Assembly: GCF_020618775.1 (NCBI RefSeq)
Contig: NZ_JAESVB010000003.1
Span: forward strand, 310,001-374,000
Reading direction: 5' to 3'
Origin: Acidisoma silvae
Lineage (GTDB): Bacteria; Pseudomonadota; Alphaproteobacteria; Acetobacterales; Acetobacteraceae
Length of the DNA stretch: 64,000 nt
Shown: positions 12,522-21,745 of the stretch, piece after piece
Layout: each line of letters begins with the position of its first letter
How positions within the stretch are numbered: position 1 is the stretch's first letter
Position numbers and translations under genes: made by a program
Notes under the pieces: model-generated
Seen by the model: only the letters and a program-made list of their open reading frames with translations
Databases searched by the model: none
What the model was told of the DNA's origin: nothing

Positions 12522-13898
12522 GTGGCGCGCTCCCCTTCCCCCCCAGGCGATCTGTTTGGCGCACCGGCGCCGGGGCCTGCCCTGGCGGGTTCGGGACGGG
12601 CCAGCGCCGCGCGCGGCAAATTGCGGCCTTTGGCCGATCGGTTGCGGCCGGCCACACTCGGTGACGTCACCGGCCAGGATCATTTGCTTGGGCCCCAGGG
12701 CACGCTGACGCGGATGCTGGAGCGCGGGTCTCTGTCTTCCCTCATTCTTTGGGGACCGCCCGGCGTTGGCAAGACAACCATCGCGCGCCTCATCGCCGAG
12801 CGGGCTGGGCTGGTCTTCTCCCAGATTTCCGCCGTTTTCTCGGGCGTCGCGGATCTTAAGCGCGTCTTCGAGGAAGCGGCGCGGCGCAACCGCACCGGCG
12901 ACGCCACGCTGCTTTTCGTGGATGAAATCCATCGCTTTAATCGCGCCCAGCAGGATGCCTTCCTGCCTGTGGTCGAGGAAGGGATTGTGACGCTGATCGG
13001 TGCGACGACGGAAAACCCGTCTTTCGCGCTGAACGGCGCCCTGCTCTCCCGCTGCCAGGTGCTGGTGCTTAAGCGGCTGGATGATGCAGCCCTTGGCCAA
13101 TTGCTGGACCGTGCCGAGGCCGAGATCGGCCGCGCTTTGCCGCTGACCGGAGAGGCGCGGGCGACGCTGGCCGCCATGTCGGACGGCGACGGGCGCTATC
13201 TGCTCAATATGGCCGAACAGCTCTTCTCGCTGCCGGATGAGACTGAGGCGCTGGATCCGACCGGGCTCGCCGATCTGCTGTCGAAGCGCGCGGCGCTGTA
13301 CGACAAGGACCGCGAGGAGCACTACAACCTCATTTCCGCGCTGCATAAGGCGATGCGCGGCTCGGACCCCGATGCGGCGCTGTATTGGTTTGCCCGCATG
13401 CTGGGCGGCGGCGAAGACCCGCGCTATATCGCCCGCCGCATCCTGCGCTTCGCGGCCGAGGATATCGGCATGGCCGATCCCCAGGCCCTGCTGGTGACGG
13501 AGACGGCCTGGACGACCTATGAGCGGCTGGGCAGCCCGGAAGGCGAATTGGCCTTGGCCCAGGCGGTCGTCTATCTGGCAACGGCGCCGAAATCGAACGC
13601 GGTCTACAAGGCTTTCGGTGCCGCTAAACGGGCCGCGAAAGCAACCGGTAGTCTGATGCCGCCGGCCCATATCCTCAACGCGCCGACGAAGCTCATGCGG
13701 GACCTCGGCTACGGCGAAGACTATGCTTATGACCATGATCAGGAAGAGGCCTTTTCAGGCCGTAACTATTTCCCCGACGGCATGTCGCGGGAGCAATTCT
13801 ACAATCCGGCGGAACGCGGCTTCGAGCGCGAGATTGCCAAACGTCTGGATTATTGGGCCAAGCTGCGCCTGCAGCGAGAGCGGGAGCGCGGCGAATGA
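12522..13898 (+). CDS. rarA: replication-associated recombination AAA+ ATPase
   Basis: RarA/MgsA acts at stalled replication forks and shares ancestry with clamp-loader ATPases. The product (458 residues from GTG 12522, AAGGA six bases upstream) has LADRLRPATLGDVTGQDHLL, Walker A WGPPGVGKTTIARLIAE, Walker B LLFVDEIHRFNRAQQDAFLP, sensor 1 IGATTENPSFALNGALLSRC and the RarA tetramerisation/lid region with HYNLISALHKAMRGSDPDAALYW split over about 300-330. A start further upstream (12456) would lie inside the terminator hairpin. Stop overlaps the next start (ATGA), implying coupled translation. Confidence 0.93.
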   Translation: MARSPSPPGDLFGAPAPGPALAGSGRASAARGKLRPLADRLRPATLGDVTGQDHLLGPQGTLTRMLERGSLSSLILWGPPGVGKTTIARLIAERAGLVFSQISAVFSGVADLKRVFEEAARRNRTGDATLLFVDEIHRFNRAQQDAFLPVVEEGIVTLIGATTENPSFALNGALLSRCQVLVLKRLDDAALGQLLDRAEAEIGRALPLTGEARATLAAMSDGDGRYLLNMAEQLFSLPDETEALDPTGLADLLSKRAALYDKDREEHYNLISALHKAMRGSDPDAALYWFARMLGGGEDPRYIARRILRFAAEDIGMADPQALLVTETAWTTYERLGSPEGELALAQAVVYLATAPKSNAVYKAFGAAKRAAKATGSLMPPAHILNAPTKLMRDLGYGEDYAYDHDQEEAFSGRNYFPDGMSREQFYNPAERGFEREIAKRLDYWAKLRLQRERERGE

Positions 13899-14881
13899 GC
13901 ACTATTGAAGAACGCATTGTCTCGGACGACGAGGCCGATATCCGGCTGGACCGCTGGTTCCGCCGGCATTTCGCAGGCCTTACTCAGGGGGCCATCGAAA
14001 AGCTCTGCCGCACCGGGCAGATCCGGGTCGCTGGCAAGCGGGTTGAGGCCTCGACGCGCCTGCAGCCCGGCCAGGGCGTGCGCATTCCCCCGGCCGCCCT
14101 CGCCGCCGCAGACCAGGATGCGCCGCGGCCAGTGCCGGTGGCAGACGCGCGACAGATCAAAGAGCTGGAACGCATGGTGCTCTACCGCGACGACGCGGTG
14201 ATCGTACTGAACAAGCCGCCAGGCCTGGCGACGCAGGGCGGCGCCGGCATTACCAAGCATCTGGACGGCATGCTGGACGGGCTGCGCTATGGTAGCGAGC
14301 ATCGTCCGCGCCTCGTGCATCGGCTGGACCGTGACACCTCGGGCGTGCTGCTGCTGGCGCGTTCGCCGGGGATCGCCGCCAAGCTTGCCGCCGCCTTCCG
14401 CACCCGGAAGGTGGAGAAGACCTATTGGGCCGTCGTGATGGGCCTGCCGGTGCCGCTGGAAGGCCGGATTGACCGGGCTTTGACGCGCGTGCAGGGCATT
14501 GGCGGCGCGCGCAGCGCCATCGCCCATCCCTCAGACCCGGACGCCCAGAAGGCGGTCACGGAATACGAGACACTGGACCATGCCGGTCGCAAGTTCAGCT
14601 GGCTCGGCCTTTATCCGCATACCGGCCGTACCCATCAGCTGCGCGTCCATTGCGCCGCCATGGGCCATTCGATCCTGGGCGATATCCCCTATGGCGGGGA
14701 ATCGGACATGGAGACGATGCTGGGACAGTTGCATCTTCATGCGCGCAAGCTTCACCTGCCCCATCCGGCCGGCGGCACCTTGACCGTGTCCGCCCCCCTG
14801 TCCGCGCATATGGAAGAGACGTTCAAGAGGCTCGGTTTCGTCAATCCGGCGCCGGAGCCGACCCGCAGGGTCAAGGGTTAA
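13895..14881 (+). CDS. 23S rRNA pseudouridine synthase, RluC/RluD family
   Basis: Isomerises uridines in 23S rRNA. The 328 residues have an N-terminal S4 RNA-binding domain (IRLDRWFRRHF through VRIPP, about residues 17-75). The catalytic domain carries the motif RLVHRLDRDTSGVLLLARS, in which the Asp of HRLDRDTSG is the nucleophile, and ends with the PHTGRTHQLRVHCAAMGHSI block. RluC is the likelier subtype from the NKPPGLATQGG motif, but the target uridines cannot be decided here. Its stop codon shares a TTAA with the convergent dehydrogenase gene. Confidence 0.9.
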   Translation: MSTIEERIVSDDEADIRLDRWFRRHFAGLTQGAIEKLCRTGQIRVAGKRVEASTRLQPGQGVRIPPAALAAADQDAPRPVPVADARQIKELERMVLYRDDAVIVLNKPPGLATQGGAGITKHLDGMLDGLRYGSEHRPRLVHRLDRDTSGVLLLARSPGIAAKLAAAFRTRKVEKTYWAVVMGLPVPLEGRIDRALTRVQGIGGARSAIAHPSDPDAQKAVTEYETLDHAGRKFSWLGLYPHTGRTHQLRVHCAAMGHSILGDIPYGGESDMETMLGQLHLHARKLHLPHPAGGTLTVSAPLSAHMEETFKRLGFVNPAPEPTRRVKG

Positions 14882-15846
14882 CGGCCAGGAACGACGATCC
14901 GGTCCGGAGGCACTACGCCGCCGGTAAGTTTTGCAACCACGCATTCGGCGGCGTCCACCGCCATCTGCGTCATCGACCCTGCGGTGACGCCTGCCATATG
15001 TGGCGTCAGAATGACCTTGGGGTGATCGCGGAACGGATGGTCGGCCGGCGGCGGCTCCTGCGTCAGCACGTCCAGCCCGGCCCCGGCGATATGGCCGGAC
15101 TCCAGCGCCGCCAGCAGGGCATCCTCATCCACCAGGCCGCCGCGCCCGGTATTGACGAGGTAGGCCCCCTTCGGCATCCGGGCCAGCGCAGCCGCGTTGA
15201 TCATCCTGTCGGTTTCCGGCACCAGGGCGGTGTGGAGCGAGACGATATCGCTCGTCTCCAGCAGCTGCTCCAGGCTGTCCTCGCGCCGCGCATGGACATA
15301 GACGGCGGGGTCGGTCTGGCGGGAATAAGCGATGACCTCCATGCCGAAGGCCGCCGCCATGCGGGCCGTGTGCTGGCCGATAGGGCCCATGCCGATAAGG
15401 CCGAGGCGCTTGCCATGGGCGTCCGAGGCCCACATGTCGCCCGCCCGCCAGCCGCCTTGCGCAATGACCGGCTGAATGCTGTGGATCTGTTTCAGCAGGT
15501 CCAAGGTGAGCGCGATTGTATGTTCGGCGACGGCGCGGGCATTCGCACCCGGCGTGCGGGTAATCAGCATGCCGCGCGCACGGGCAGCGTCGAGATCGAC
15601 TTCATCAGTGCCGGCGCCATGGCGGGCGATGATGCGCAGATTGGGGGAGGAATCCATCACGGCCGCGGTGATGGCGCCCTGACGGGCGATGATGCCGGCG
15701 GCGCCGATCTCCGCCGCGCGGGCGGCAACTGCGCCAGGGCTGGAGAAAGCGGGCATGTAGTGAACGGCCAGACCTGCGGTTTCCAGGAGCGTCACCCCCT
15801 CTTGTGCCAGAACGGGAGAGGTGACGAGTACACTGGAAGACGCCAT
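14878..15846 (-). CDS. D-isomer-specific 2-hydroxyacid dehydrogenase
   Basis: NAD(P)-linked oxidoreductase of the D-3-phosphoglycerate dehydrogenase superfamily, 322 residues. Visible elements are the substrate-domain RHGAGTDEVDL, the nucleotide-binding GLIGMGPIGQHTARMA, the catalytic Arg in VNTGRGGLVDEDALL, the Glu in GLDVLTQEPPP, and the catalytic His in LTPHMAGVT. It lacks the C-terminal ACT domain of long SerA proteins, so a glyoxylate/hydroxypyruvate-type or other 2-hydroxyacid substrate is as likely as phosphoglycerate. It follows olsB by three bases, so it belongs to the fur-olsB transcript by spacing. Confidence 0.85.
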   Translation of the reverse strand: MASSSVLVTSPVLAQEGVTLLETAGLAVHYMPAFSSPGAVAARAAEIGAAGIIARQGAITAAVMDSSPNLRIIARHGAGTDEVDLDAARARGMLITRTPGANARAVAEHTIALTLDLLKQIHSIQPVIAQGGWRAGDMWASDAHGKRLGLIGMGPIGQHTARMAAAFGMEVIAYSRQTDPAVYVHARREDSLEQLLETSDIVSLHTALVPETDRMINAAALARMPKGAYLVNTGRGGLVDEDALLAALESGHIAGAGLDVLTQEPPPADHPFRDHPKVILTPHMAGVTAGSMTQMAVDAAECVVAKLTGGVVPPDRIVVPGR

Positions 15847-15849
15847 TAG

Positions 15850-16689
15850 CTATCGCCTGTCTTTCTGTTCGCGTTCGCGTTCGAAATGCCGGTAATACTT
15901 GCCTGTGACCAGATCGGTCTGCACGACGACCGCGACATCGGTCGTGTTGAATTGCGGGTCGACGACCGCACCATCGCCGACAAAACCGCCGAGGCGCAGA
16001 TAGCCCTTGATCAGCGGCGGCAGGCTGACCAGCACCTGCCGGCCATCGATCGCGGCCGGGTCCATCCGCTGCATATCGACATAGCGTTCCGGCAGGGCCT
16101 TCATGCGGATATCGGGCGGCGCCAGATGATTGGCGTGGAGATAGGTCAGCTCGGCGGCCAGGGCGTCGACGTCATTGCCCGGCAGGCTGGCGCAGCCGAA
16201 CATCAGATCGATGTTATGTGTGAAGACATAGGCCGCGATGCCGCGCCACAGCAATTGCATGGCGGCGCGGCCGCGATAGGTGGCATCGACGCAGGAGCGG
16301 CCAAGTTCCAGGACGCGGCCGGGAAAGCGCTCGATCAGCGAAATGTCGTATTCGTCTGAGGAGTAAAAGCGGCCGATGGTCTCGGCGGCTTCCCGGCGAA
16401 TGAGGCGGTAGGTACCCACCACGGCGTCCGGCCCGTCACCCAGGTCATGATCGACGACGAGAAGATGATCGGCGACAGCATCGTAGCGGTCGCTGTCGCG
16501 GCCGGTGCGGGCGGCGGTTTCATCAGGATGGGCGCCGAGTTCGTCGTAAAAGACGCGGTAGCGCAGGGCCTGGGCGGCATCCAGTTCCCCTGCGGTGCGG
16601 GCGATGCGCAGGCCGAGATTGCCGGCACGCAATTCGCCGATGCCTTCCTCGCGGTTCAGGTCAGGCAGCGGCGGTTCGATCACGCTCAC
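15850..16689 (-). CDS. olsB: ornithine N-acyltransferase (OlsB-type)
   Basis: Likely transfers a 3-hydroxyacyl group from acyl carrier protein to ornithine, giving lyso-ornithine lipid, a phosphorus-free membrane lipid. The 279-residue GNAT-fold protein shows LRYRVFYDELGAHPDE, DHLLVVD, VGTYRLIRREAAE, the ELGRSCVDATYRGRAAMQLLW acetyl-binding region in two adjoining pieces, and LFGCASLPG-type sequence (MFGCASLPGND). These match the OlsB/hemolysin-like acyltransferase family. The partner OlsA is not adjacent. The gene abuts fur with no gap, so expression may track Fur-family control. Confidence 0.82.
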   Translation of the reverse strand: MSVIEPPLPDLNREEGIGELRAGNLGLRIARTAGELDAAQALRYRVFYDELGAHPDETAARTGRDSDRYDAVADHLLVVDHDLGDGPDAVVGTYRLIRREAAETIGRFYSSDEYDISLIERFPGRVLELGRSCVDATYRGRAAMQLLWRGIAAYVFTHNIDLMFGCASLPGNDVDALAAELTYLHANHLAPPDIRMKALPERYVDMQRMDPAAIDGRQVLVSLPPLIKGYLRLGGFVGDGAVVDPQFNTTDVAVVVQTDLVTGKYYRHFEREREQKDRR

Positions 16690-17214
16690 TTAATGCCCAC
16701 GGTCGGCCCCAGGGCCGTTTGCGAGGCGCGGCGGCGTTTCGGACGCGGCCGTGCCACGGCTGGGCTTGCGCTTCGCCGGGGCCGGCGTTTCCGCCGCCAT
16801 CGTCTGTTCGGGCAAGCGGCGTCCGAAGAGTTCAAGCCGATGCGAGACAAGATCGAAGCCAAGGCGCTTGGCGATGCCGCGAATGGCGTCTTCCAATTCG
16901 GCATCGATGAATTCGATGACACGGCCCGTATCGACATCGACGAGATGATGATGGGGGCCGGGCGTCGTCGGTTCGTACCGCGCGCGTCCGCCGCCGAAAT
17001 CATGGCGTTCGAGAATACCATTTTCCTCGAACAGGCGCACGGTTCGGTAGACGGTCGCAATCGACATGCGATTGTCGAGGGCGACGGCTCGCCGATACAG
17101 TTCTTCTACGTCGGGGTGATCCTCCGCTTCGGAAAGAACACTGGCGATGACGCGGCGCTGCCCCGTCATTTTCAGGCCCTTTTCGATGCACAGGCGCTCG
17201 ATGCGCGACATCAT
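16690..17214 (-). CDS. fur: Fur-family metal-responsive repressor
   Basis: Ferric uptake regulator family protein, 174 residues. The winged helix includes MTGQRRVIASVLSEAEDHPDVEELY and the recognition helix ISIATVYRTVRLFEENGIL-like segment (MSIATVYRTVRLFEENGI). The metal/dimerisation part has HHHLVDVDTGRVIEF. The CxxC pairs of the E. coli Fur structural zinc site are absent, as in rhizobial Fur/Mur, so iron or manganese could be the effector. A Pro/Ala/Lys-rich C-terminal tail of about 35 residues is unusual for the family. First gene of a fur-olsB-dehydrogenase unit. Confidence 0.85.
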   Translation of the reverse strand: MMSRIERLCIEKGLKMTGQRRVIASVLSEAEDHPDVEELYRRAVALDNRMSIATVYRTVRLFEENGILERHDFGGGRARYEPTTPGPHHHLVDVDTGRVIEFIDAELEDAIRGIAKRLGFDLVSHRLELFGRRLPEQTMAAETPAPAKRKPSRGTAASETPPRLANGPGADRGH

Positions 17215-17356
17215 CGTTGGTTTCCGGTTCTATCCCCGCCGTTCCGGGCGTTACGATCAGCGGCGCTCAGACTGGCATCCTGCCAAGCCCAAGGCCGCCC
17301 GGATCGTTATAGGGGGAGCCGCCAGAGGAGGCAAAGCTCAGAGTGGCAGAATGGCG

Positions 17357-17797
17357 TCAGCCGCCTCGGGTGGAGCGTCCGTTCGCCTTCACGGGCGCGC
17401 GGGGCTTGGTGCCGAGGCCGATCTTTTTGGCAAGCGATGACCGCTGGCGCGCATAATTGGGGGCGACCATCGGGTAATCCGGCGGCAGGCCCCAGCGCTC
17501 GCGATACTGCTCGGGCTCAAGATTATAGGCCGTCTTCAGATGGCGCTTCAGCATCTTCAGCTTCTTGCCGTCTTCCAGGCAGATGATGTAGTCGCCGAAT
17601 ACGCTCTTTTTCACGGGAACCGCCGGCTGCGGCTTCTCGACCACTTCCGGTGCCGCGCCGACATTGGACAGCGTGCGGAAGACTTCCTGGATGAGTGTGG
17701 GCAGGGCTTCGGGTGCTACCGTGTTATGAGACACATGGGCGGACACGATCTGGGCGGTCCAGCCAAGGACACTAAGATTGGCGGCATCGTCAGACAT
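17357..17797 (-). CDS. mucR: MucR/Ros-type transcriptional regulator
   Basis: Alphaproteobacterial zinc-finger regulator, known in rhizobia and Brucella to silence AT-rich promoters and control exopolysaccharide and surface genes. The 146 residues have an N-terminal oligomerisation part and the signature CLEDGKKLKMLKRHLKTAYN, then EQYRERWGLPPDYPMVAPNYA and the basic SSLAKKIGLG tail. Its own upstream region (17798-18005) is AT-rich compared with the neighbourhood, which suits autoregulation, although no site is proven. Confidence 0.93.
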   Translation of the reverse strand: MSDDAANLSVLGWTAQIVSAHVSHNTVAPEALPTLIQEVFRTLSNVGAAPEVVEKPQPAVPVKKSVFGDYIICLEDGKKLKMLKRHLKTAYNLEPEQYRERWGLPPDYPMVAPNYARQRSSLAKKIGLGTKPRAPVKANGRSTRGG

Positions 17798-18005
17798 TCA
17801 TCATTCTCCTGGCCGGATGATAAGGCACGTACGCGACTTGCGCTAAATATTTCCGAGATAAGCGGCCGTATAGGTAGAATTCAAACAATCCAGCGATGTG
17901 ATGTTGCGTGGGTTTTATAGAGTGCATCGCCGATTCGGGCCTTCTCTACATCGAAATGGCTAATCAGGGCAACAAGGTTAACAGGTCGTCAAGTAAAGCA
18001 ATATC

Positions 18006-18260
18006 ATGAACGCAAATACAGCCGAGGCGGCATTTCTTGACGTGACCACCGAAACTTGTCCGATGACCTTTGTGAGAACGCGTTTGATGCTTGAACGCTT
18101 GGCCGAGGGCTCTCTTCTTCGTGTACGCCTGCGCGGTGCGGAGCCGCGCGACAGCGTGCCGCGCATGGTGGCCGCCCAAGGTCATGCCATTGTCGAATCT
18201 ATTCCGGACGCAGACCCGGATGTTCTCGAAATCGTCATCTGTCGTGGCCCGAAAGCCTGA
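18006..18260 (+). CDS. TusA/SirA-like sulfur-carrier family protein
   Basis: Small 84-residue protein of the TusA fold. The family active site CPxP appears as CPMT (ETCPMTFVRTRLMLERL): the sulfur-accepting Cys is kept but the second Pro is replaced by Thr. The TusA-type pattern continues with LLRVRLRGAEP and VIVICRG-like final strand (EIVICRGPKA). It may act in sulfur transfer or in an unrelated regulatory role. It is followed two bases later by a glycosyltransferase, so the three genes here are probably one operon. Confidence 0.75.
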   Translation: MNANTAEAAFLDVTTETCPMTFVRTRLMLERLAEGSLLRVRLRGAEPRDSVPRMVAAQGHAIVESIPDADPDVLEIVICRGPKA

Positions 18261-18262
18261 CT

Positions 18263-19387
18263 GTGGCTGAGGTTTTTGGGAAGCGCGTCGCTGTCATTCT
18301 GCCGCCGCGCGAAGGGTTTGGTCCGCAATCGGCCGGCGCCATCGCCTTGCTGCAAGCGCGGCTGGCGGCATCGGCGGGGGCCGGTTTCACCGTGACGATT
18401 GTGGGCGCGCCGCAAAAGGGGGCGATATTTCCTTTGCCGTTTCGCGCGGCGGAGGAGCGCTGGTCGATGTCCAGCCTGTTTGGGGGCGGGGACGCGCGCT
18501 ATGCCGCAGCGGTTGCGCGGGTGCTGCGCGGACTGTCAGCGGATCTGATCGAAGTTCATAACCGGCCGGATCTGGCCCGGCGCCTCGCGGCCCGGTTTCC
18601 TGCGCGCCGCATCGCTTTGTTTTTGCATAACGACCCGCGCGCCATGCGCGGGGCCAAAACAGCAGCGGCGCGCGCCGCCCTGTCGCGAACTCTTGGTGCC
18701 GTGGTCTGCGTCTCCCGCTTTTTGTCCGATGCCTGGATGGAGGGATCGGACAGCGGCGTTCCTGTGCCGCGCATCCTGCCGAATAGTCTTGATCTGGCTG
18801 CCCTGCCGCCGTCACCGTCTTCTGCCGAGCGGGACCGGGTCATTCTCTTCGCGGGCCGTGTCGTGGCCGATAAGGGCGCCGACAGCTTCGTGCGCGCCTG
18901 CGCCGAGGCTTTGCCCCAGCTGCCCGGCTGGCGTGCCGTCATGATCGGGGCGGATCGTTTCCGCCCTGACAGTCCCGAAACGTCTTTTACCGAAAGCCTG
19001 CGCGCGGCGGCCGACAAGGCGGGGATCGAGCGCCTGGGCTATCGCGATCATGTGGCCGTCATGGCGGCATTAAGCCGTGCGGCCATCGCCGTGGTGCCCA
19101 GCCGCTGGCAGGAGCCCTTCGGCCTCGCAGCGCTGGAAGCCATGGCGGCCGGTGCGGCGCTGGTGTCATCACATCGGGGGGGCCTGGCGGAATTGGCGCT
19201 TGGCGCCTCTGTGGCGATCGACCCCGATGATGTATCGGGTATCGCGGCGGCGCTGGTCGGTCTGGCGCGCGATCCGGCCCGGCTCTCTGCCTTGTCACAG
19301 GCGGGCCAAGCCAGAGCGCGTGCCTATGATGTGCCGGAGGCTCGCCGCCGGCTTGATGCTTTGAGAATGGAACTGCTGACCTCGTGA
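18263..19387 (+). CDS. family 4 (GT-B) glycosyltransferase
   Basis: Retaining glycosyltransferase, probably cytoplasmic, for a surface glycan. The 374 residues show a GT-B plan: N-terminal half with PPREGFGPQSAGAIALL and DLIEVHNRPDLA, a linker with VCVSRFLSDAW, then the donor-binding half with VILFAGRVVADKGADSFVRA, WRAVMIGADRF and the family-4 motif VPSRWQEPFGLAALEAMAAGAAL in two adjoining parts, where the E-x7-E pair lies. The GTG start is chosen because it follows the tusA-like stop by two bases. Sugar donor unknown. Confidence 0.86.
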   Translation: MAEVFGKRVAVILPPREGFGPQSAGAIALLQARLAASAGAGFTVTIVGAPQKGAIFPLPFRAAEERWSMSSLFGGGDARYAAAVARVLRGLSADLIEVHNRPDLARRLAARFPARRIALFLHNDPRAMRGAKTAAARAALSRTLGAVVCVSRFLSDAWMEGSDSGVPVPRILPNSLDLAALPPSPSSAERDRVILFAGRVVADKGADSFVRACAEALPQLPGWRAVMIGADRFRPDSPETSFTESLRAAADKAGIERLGYRDHVAVMAALSRAAIAVVPSRWQEPFGLAALEAMAAGAALVSSHRGGLAELALGASVAIDPDDVSGIAAALVGLARDPARLSALSQAGQARARAYDVPEARRRLDALRMELLTS

Positions 19388-20679
19388 TGCCGATCAGTCT
19401 TCTCCTGCAACGCGCGGCATTGGTCGCGGTTCTGCTCGTCACGCCTTCGCTGCTGAATGCGCGAGCGCTGGCCGATATCTTCTTTTCCGTCACGGCCATC
19501 CTGTTCTTGGCCCAGTGCGCGCGGACGCGGCAATGGGCCTGGTTGCGCCAGGGCTGGGTGCCTTTCGCAGGCGCCTGGTGGATCTGGGAGATGATCTGCT
19601 CCCTGCCCTTGCCGCATCCCTTCCATGGCACCTGGCCCAACTTCGTCCAGGCGCTGGTCATGCTGCGCTACGGCGTTTTCGCTGCCGCGCTGGAGAACTG
19701 GGTGCTGCGCGACCCGCGCCCGCGCCTCTGGCTACGCTGGGTGGTGCAGGCGGTCGCGGCCTATATCTGTGCCGGCGTGCTGTATCAGTACGCTTTTGGG
19801 AAGAACTTCTATGGCTATGGCCGCTGGGCTGACGGCGAGCTGACCGGCCCCTTCTACAAGCCGCGCGCCGCCCCCGAACTGGTGCGGATCCTGTTTCCGG
19901 CCGTGCTGCCGCCGGTCATGGCCCTGATTTCGCGCAAATCCTTCTGGTATCGCGCGGCGGGCGTTCTGCTGGCCGCCGTCGGGATCGCCTGCATGGTGCT
20001 GATCAGCCAGCGCATGCCGGTGCTGCTGACCATCCTGGGCCTGGCTGTGGCAGCGCTCTTCCTACCCAAGCTGCGGCCGGTCGCGATCGGCCTTGTTGTC
20101 GTGGGCGGTCTGGTCATCGCCGCCTCCCCCGTCATTTCGCCCCATACCTATTACCGGCTGGTCGAGAAGTTCTCGACGCAGATGGATCATTTCCGCCCCA
20201 GCCCGTATGGCCTGCTGCTGCGCCGCGCGGATGAGATCACCGAGCAGAACCCTATTGTCGGTCGTGGTTTCAACGGGTTCCGCGACGGTTGCCCAGATAT
20301 GCGCTACTGGGTCGGCTGGACGCATCAGCCCGGCGACATCGGCGGCGGTCTGCCGACCTGCAAACAGCATCCGCATAATTTCTATCTCCAGGCGGCGACG
20401 GATGGCGGCTATCCCGGCCTGATTCTGTTCTCGCTCATGGTCATCGCCTGGCTGCGCGATATGGCGCGCGGCCTGTGGCGCAGGCCGGACGCCGTGCGTG
20501 TCGGCCTGTTCGCGGCGGCCTTCATCCATCTCTGGCCGATTGCCTCGACCAGCGCTTTCCTCAGCCTGCCCGTCAGCGGCTATTTCTTCGTCGTGCTCGG
20601 CTGGGGCCTCGCGGAAGCGCGATGGCGCCAGCCCTCGCCTGCAGTGGCAGCAGAGCCGAGCCCTCGCCCCGCAGGGTGA
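19387..20679 (+). CDS. O-antigen ligase/polymerase-like membrane protein
   Basis: Polytopic inner-membrane protein, 430 residues with about ten hydrophobic segments and a large periplasmic loop, as in WaaL/Wzy_C ligases that join glycan to lipid or protein. The loop holds NPIVGRGFNGFRDGC and, further on, KQHPHNFYLQAATDGGYPG, matching the conserved H-N-x-Y/L motif of the family. The ATG overlaps the glycosyltransferase stop by one base (TGATG); a GTG three bases earlier is also possible. Context supports lipopolysaccharide or related polysaccharide assembly. Confidence 0.85.
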   Translation: MPISLLLQRAALVAVLLVTPSLLNARALADIFFSVTAILFLAQCARTRQWAWLRQGWVPFAGAWWIWEMICSLPLPHPFHGTWPNFVQALVMLRYGVFAAALENWVLRDPRPRLWLRWVVQAVAAYICAGVLYQYAFGKNFYGYGRWADGELTGPFYKPRAAPELVRILFPAVLPPVMALISRKSFWYRAAGVLLAAVGIACMVLISQRMPVLLTILGLAVAALFLPKLRPVAIGLVVVGGLVIAASPVISPHTYYRLVEKFSTQMDHFRPSPYGLLLRRADEITEQNPIVGRGFNGFRDGCPDMRYWVGWTHQPGDIGGGLPTCKQHPHNFYLQAATDGGYPGLILFSLMVIAWLRDMARGLWRRPDAVRVGLFAAAFIHLWPIASTSAFLSLPVSGYFFVVLGWGLAEARWRQPSPAVAAEPSPRPAG

Positions 20680-20738
20680 GAGGACCTATATAGTCCTGTA
20701 TAGATTTTCGTTATTGCCTTCGTGATCCGGAGTATCTC

Positions 20739-21737
20739 ATGTCCGACACCCTCACCGACGCACCTGCCCCGACCGCCCCGACGCTCGTGCCCGTCACCGT
20801 TCTCACCGGCTATCTAGGCGCGGGCAAGACCACCCTGCTGAACCGCATCCTGACCGAGAATCACGGCAAGAAATACGCCGTCATCGTCAATGAATTCGGT
20901 GAGTTGGGCGTGGATAACGACCTTGTCGTCGATGCCGACGAGGAAGTGTTCGAGATGAATAACGGGTGCATCTGCTGCACCGTACGCGGCGATCTGATCC
21001 GCATCCTGGCCGGCCTGATGAAGCGCCGCACCAAGTTCGACGGCATCATCATCGAGACCACCGGCCTCGCCAATCCGGCCCCCGTGGCGCAGACCTTCTT
21101 CGTCGATGAAGGTGTGAAGGCGAAGGCGCGGCTGGATGCGATCGTCACCGTGGTCGATGCTCTGAACCTGCCCGCGCGTCTGGCCGACAGCGCTGAAGCC
21201 GCCGCCCAGATCGCCTTCGCGGATGTCATCCTGCTGAACAAGATCGACCTCGTGACCACCGCCGAACTGGTGGCCGTGGAAGCGCGCATCCGCGCTATCA
21301 ACGCCATCGCGCCGATCATCCGCTCGGAAAAGTCGAGCGTCGCGATCGAGGCGGTGCTGGAGCGCAAGGCCTTCGATCTCAACCGCATTCTTGCCCTCGA
21401 CCCGGATTTCCTTGATTCGGACGAGCATGAGCATAACGAAGAGATCAGCAGCATGAGCTTCACGGTGTCGCGCCCCATCGACCCGCAGAAGTTCAATGGC
21501 TGGATCGGCGCGCTTCTCAACGCCAAGGGCGCCGACCTGCTGCGGACCAAAGGCATTTTGGACTATCAGGGCGAAGATCGCCGTTTCGCCTTCCAGGCCG
21601 TGCATATGATTGCCGATGGCGATTTCATCGGCCCCTGGAAAGACGGCGAAAAGCGCCAGAGCCGTATCGTCTTCATCGGCCGTGACCTCAACCGTCCGCA
21701 GCTGCGTCGCGGCTTCGAATCCTGCCAGGTGGATTGA
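20739..21737 (+). CDS. CobW/COG0523-family GTPase metallochaperone
   Basis: G3E-type P-loop GTPase, 332 residues. It has Walker A GYLGAGKTTLLNRIL, the metal-binding CxCC motif in NNGCICCTVRGDLIRIL, the switch region ETTGLANPAPVAQTFF, and the guanine-specificity motif LLNKIDLV. The C-terminal CobW domain holds SFTVSRPIDPQKFNGWI and the region ending IGRDLNRPQLRRGFESC. Family members deliver zinc or other metals, or serve cobalamin synthesis; no cobalamin genes are nearby, so a zinc-related role is the better guess. An acidic/His stretch (SDEHEHNEE) may bind metal. The next gene is a WD40 protein. Confidence 0.88.
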   Translation: MSDTLTDAPAPTAPTLVPVTVLTGYLGAGKTTLLNRILTENHGKKYAVIVNEFGELGVDNDLVVDADEEVFEMNNGCICCTVRGDLIRILAGLMKRRTKFDGIIIETTGLANPAPVAQTFFVDEGVKAKARLDAIVTVVDALNLPARLADSAEAAAQIAFADVILLNKIDLVTTAELVAVEARIRAINAIAPIIRSEKSSVAIEAVLERKAFDLNRILALDPDFLDSDEHEHNEEISSMSFTVSRPIDPQKFNGWIGALLNAKGADLLRTKGILDYQGEDRRFAFQAVHMIADGDFIGPWKDGEKRQSRIVFIGRDLNRPQLRRGFESCQVD

Positions 21738-21745
21738 TCAGCCTT

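Noticed and set aside
11970-13736. 588-codon minus-strand frame over rplQ and rarA
   Set aside because: Shadow of two conserved genes and a terminator.
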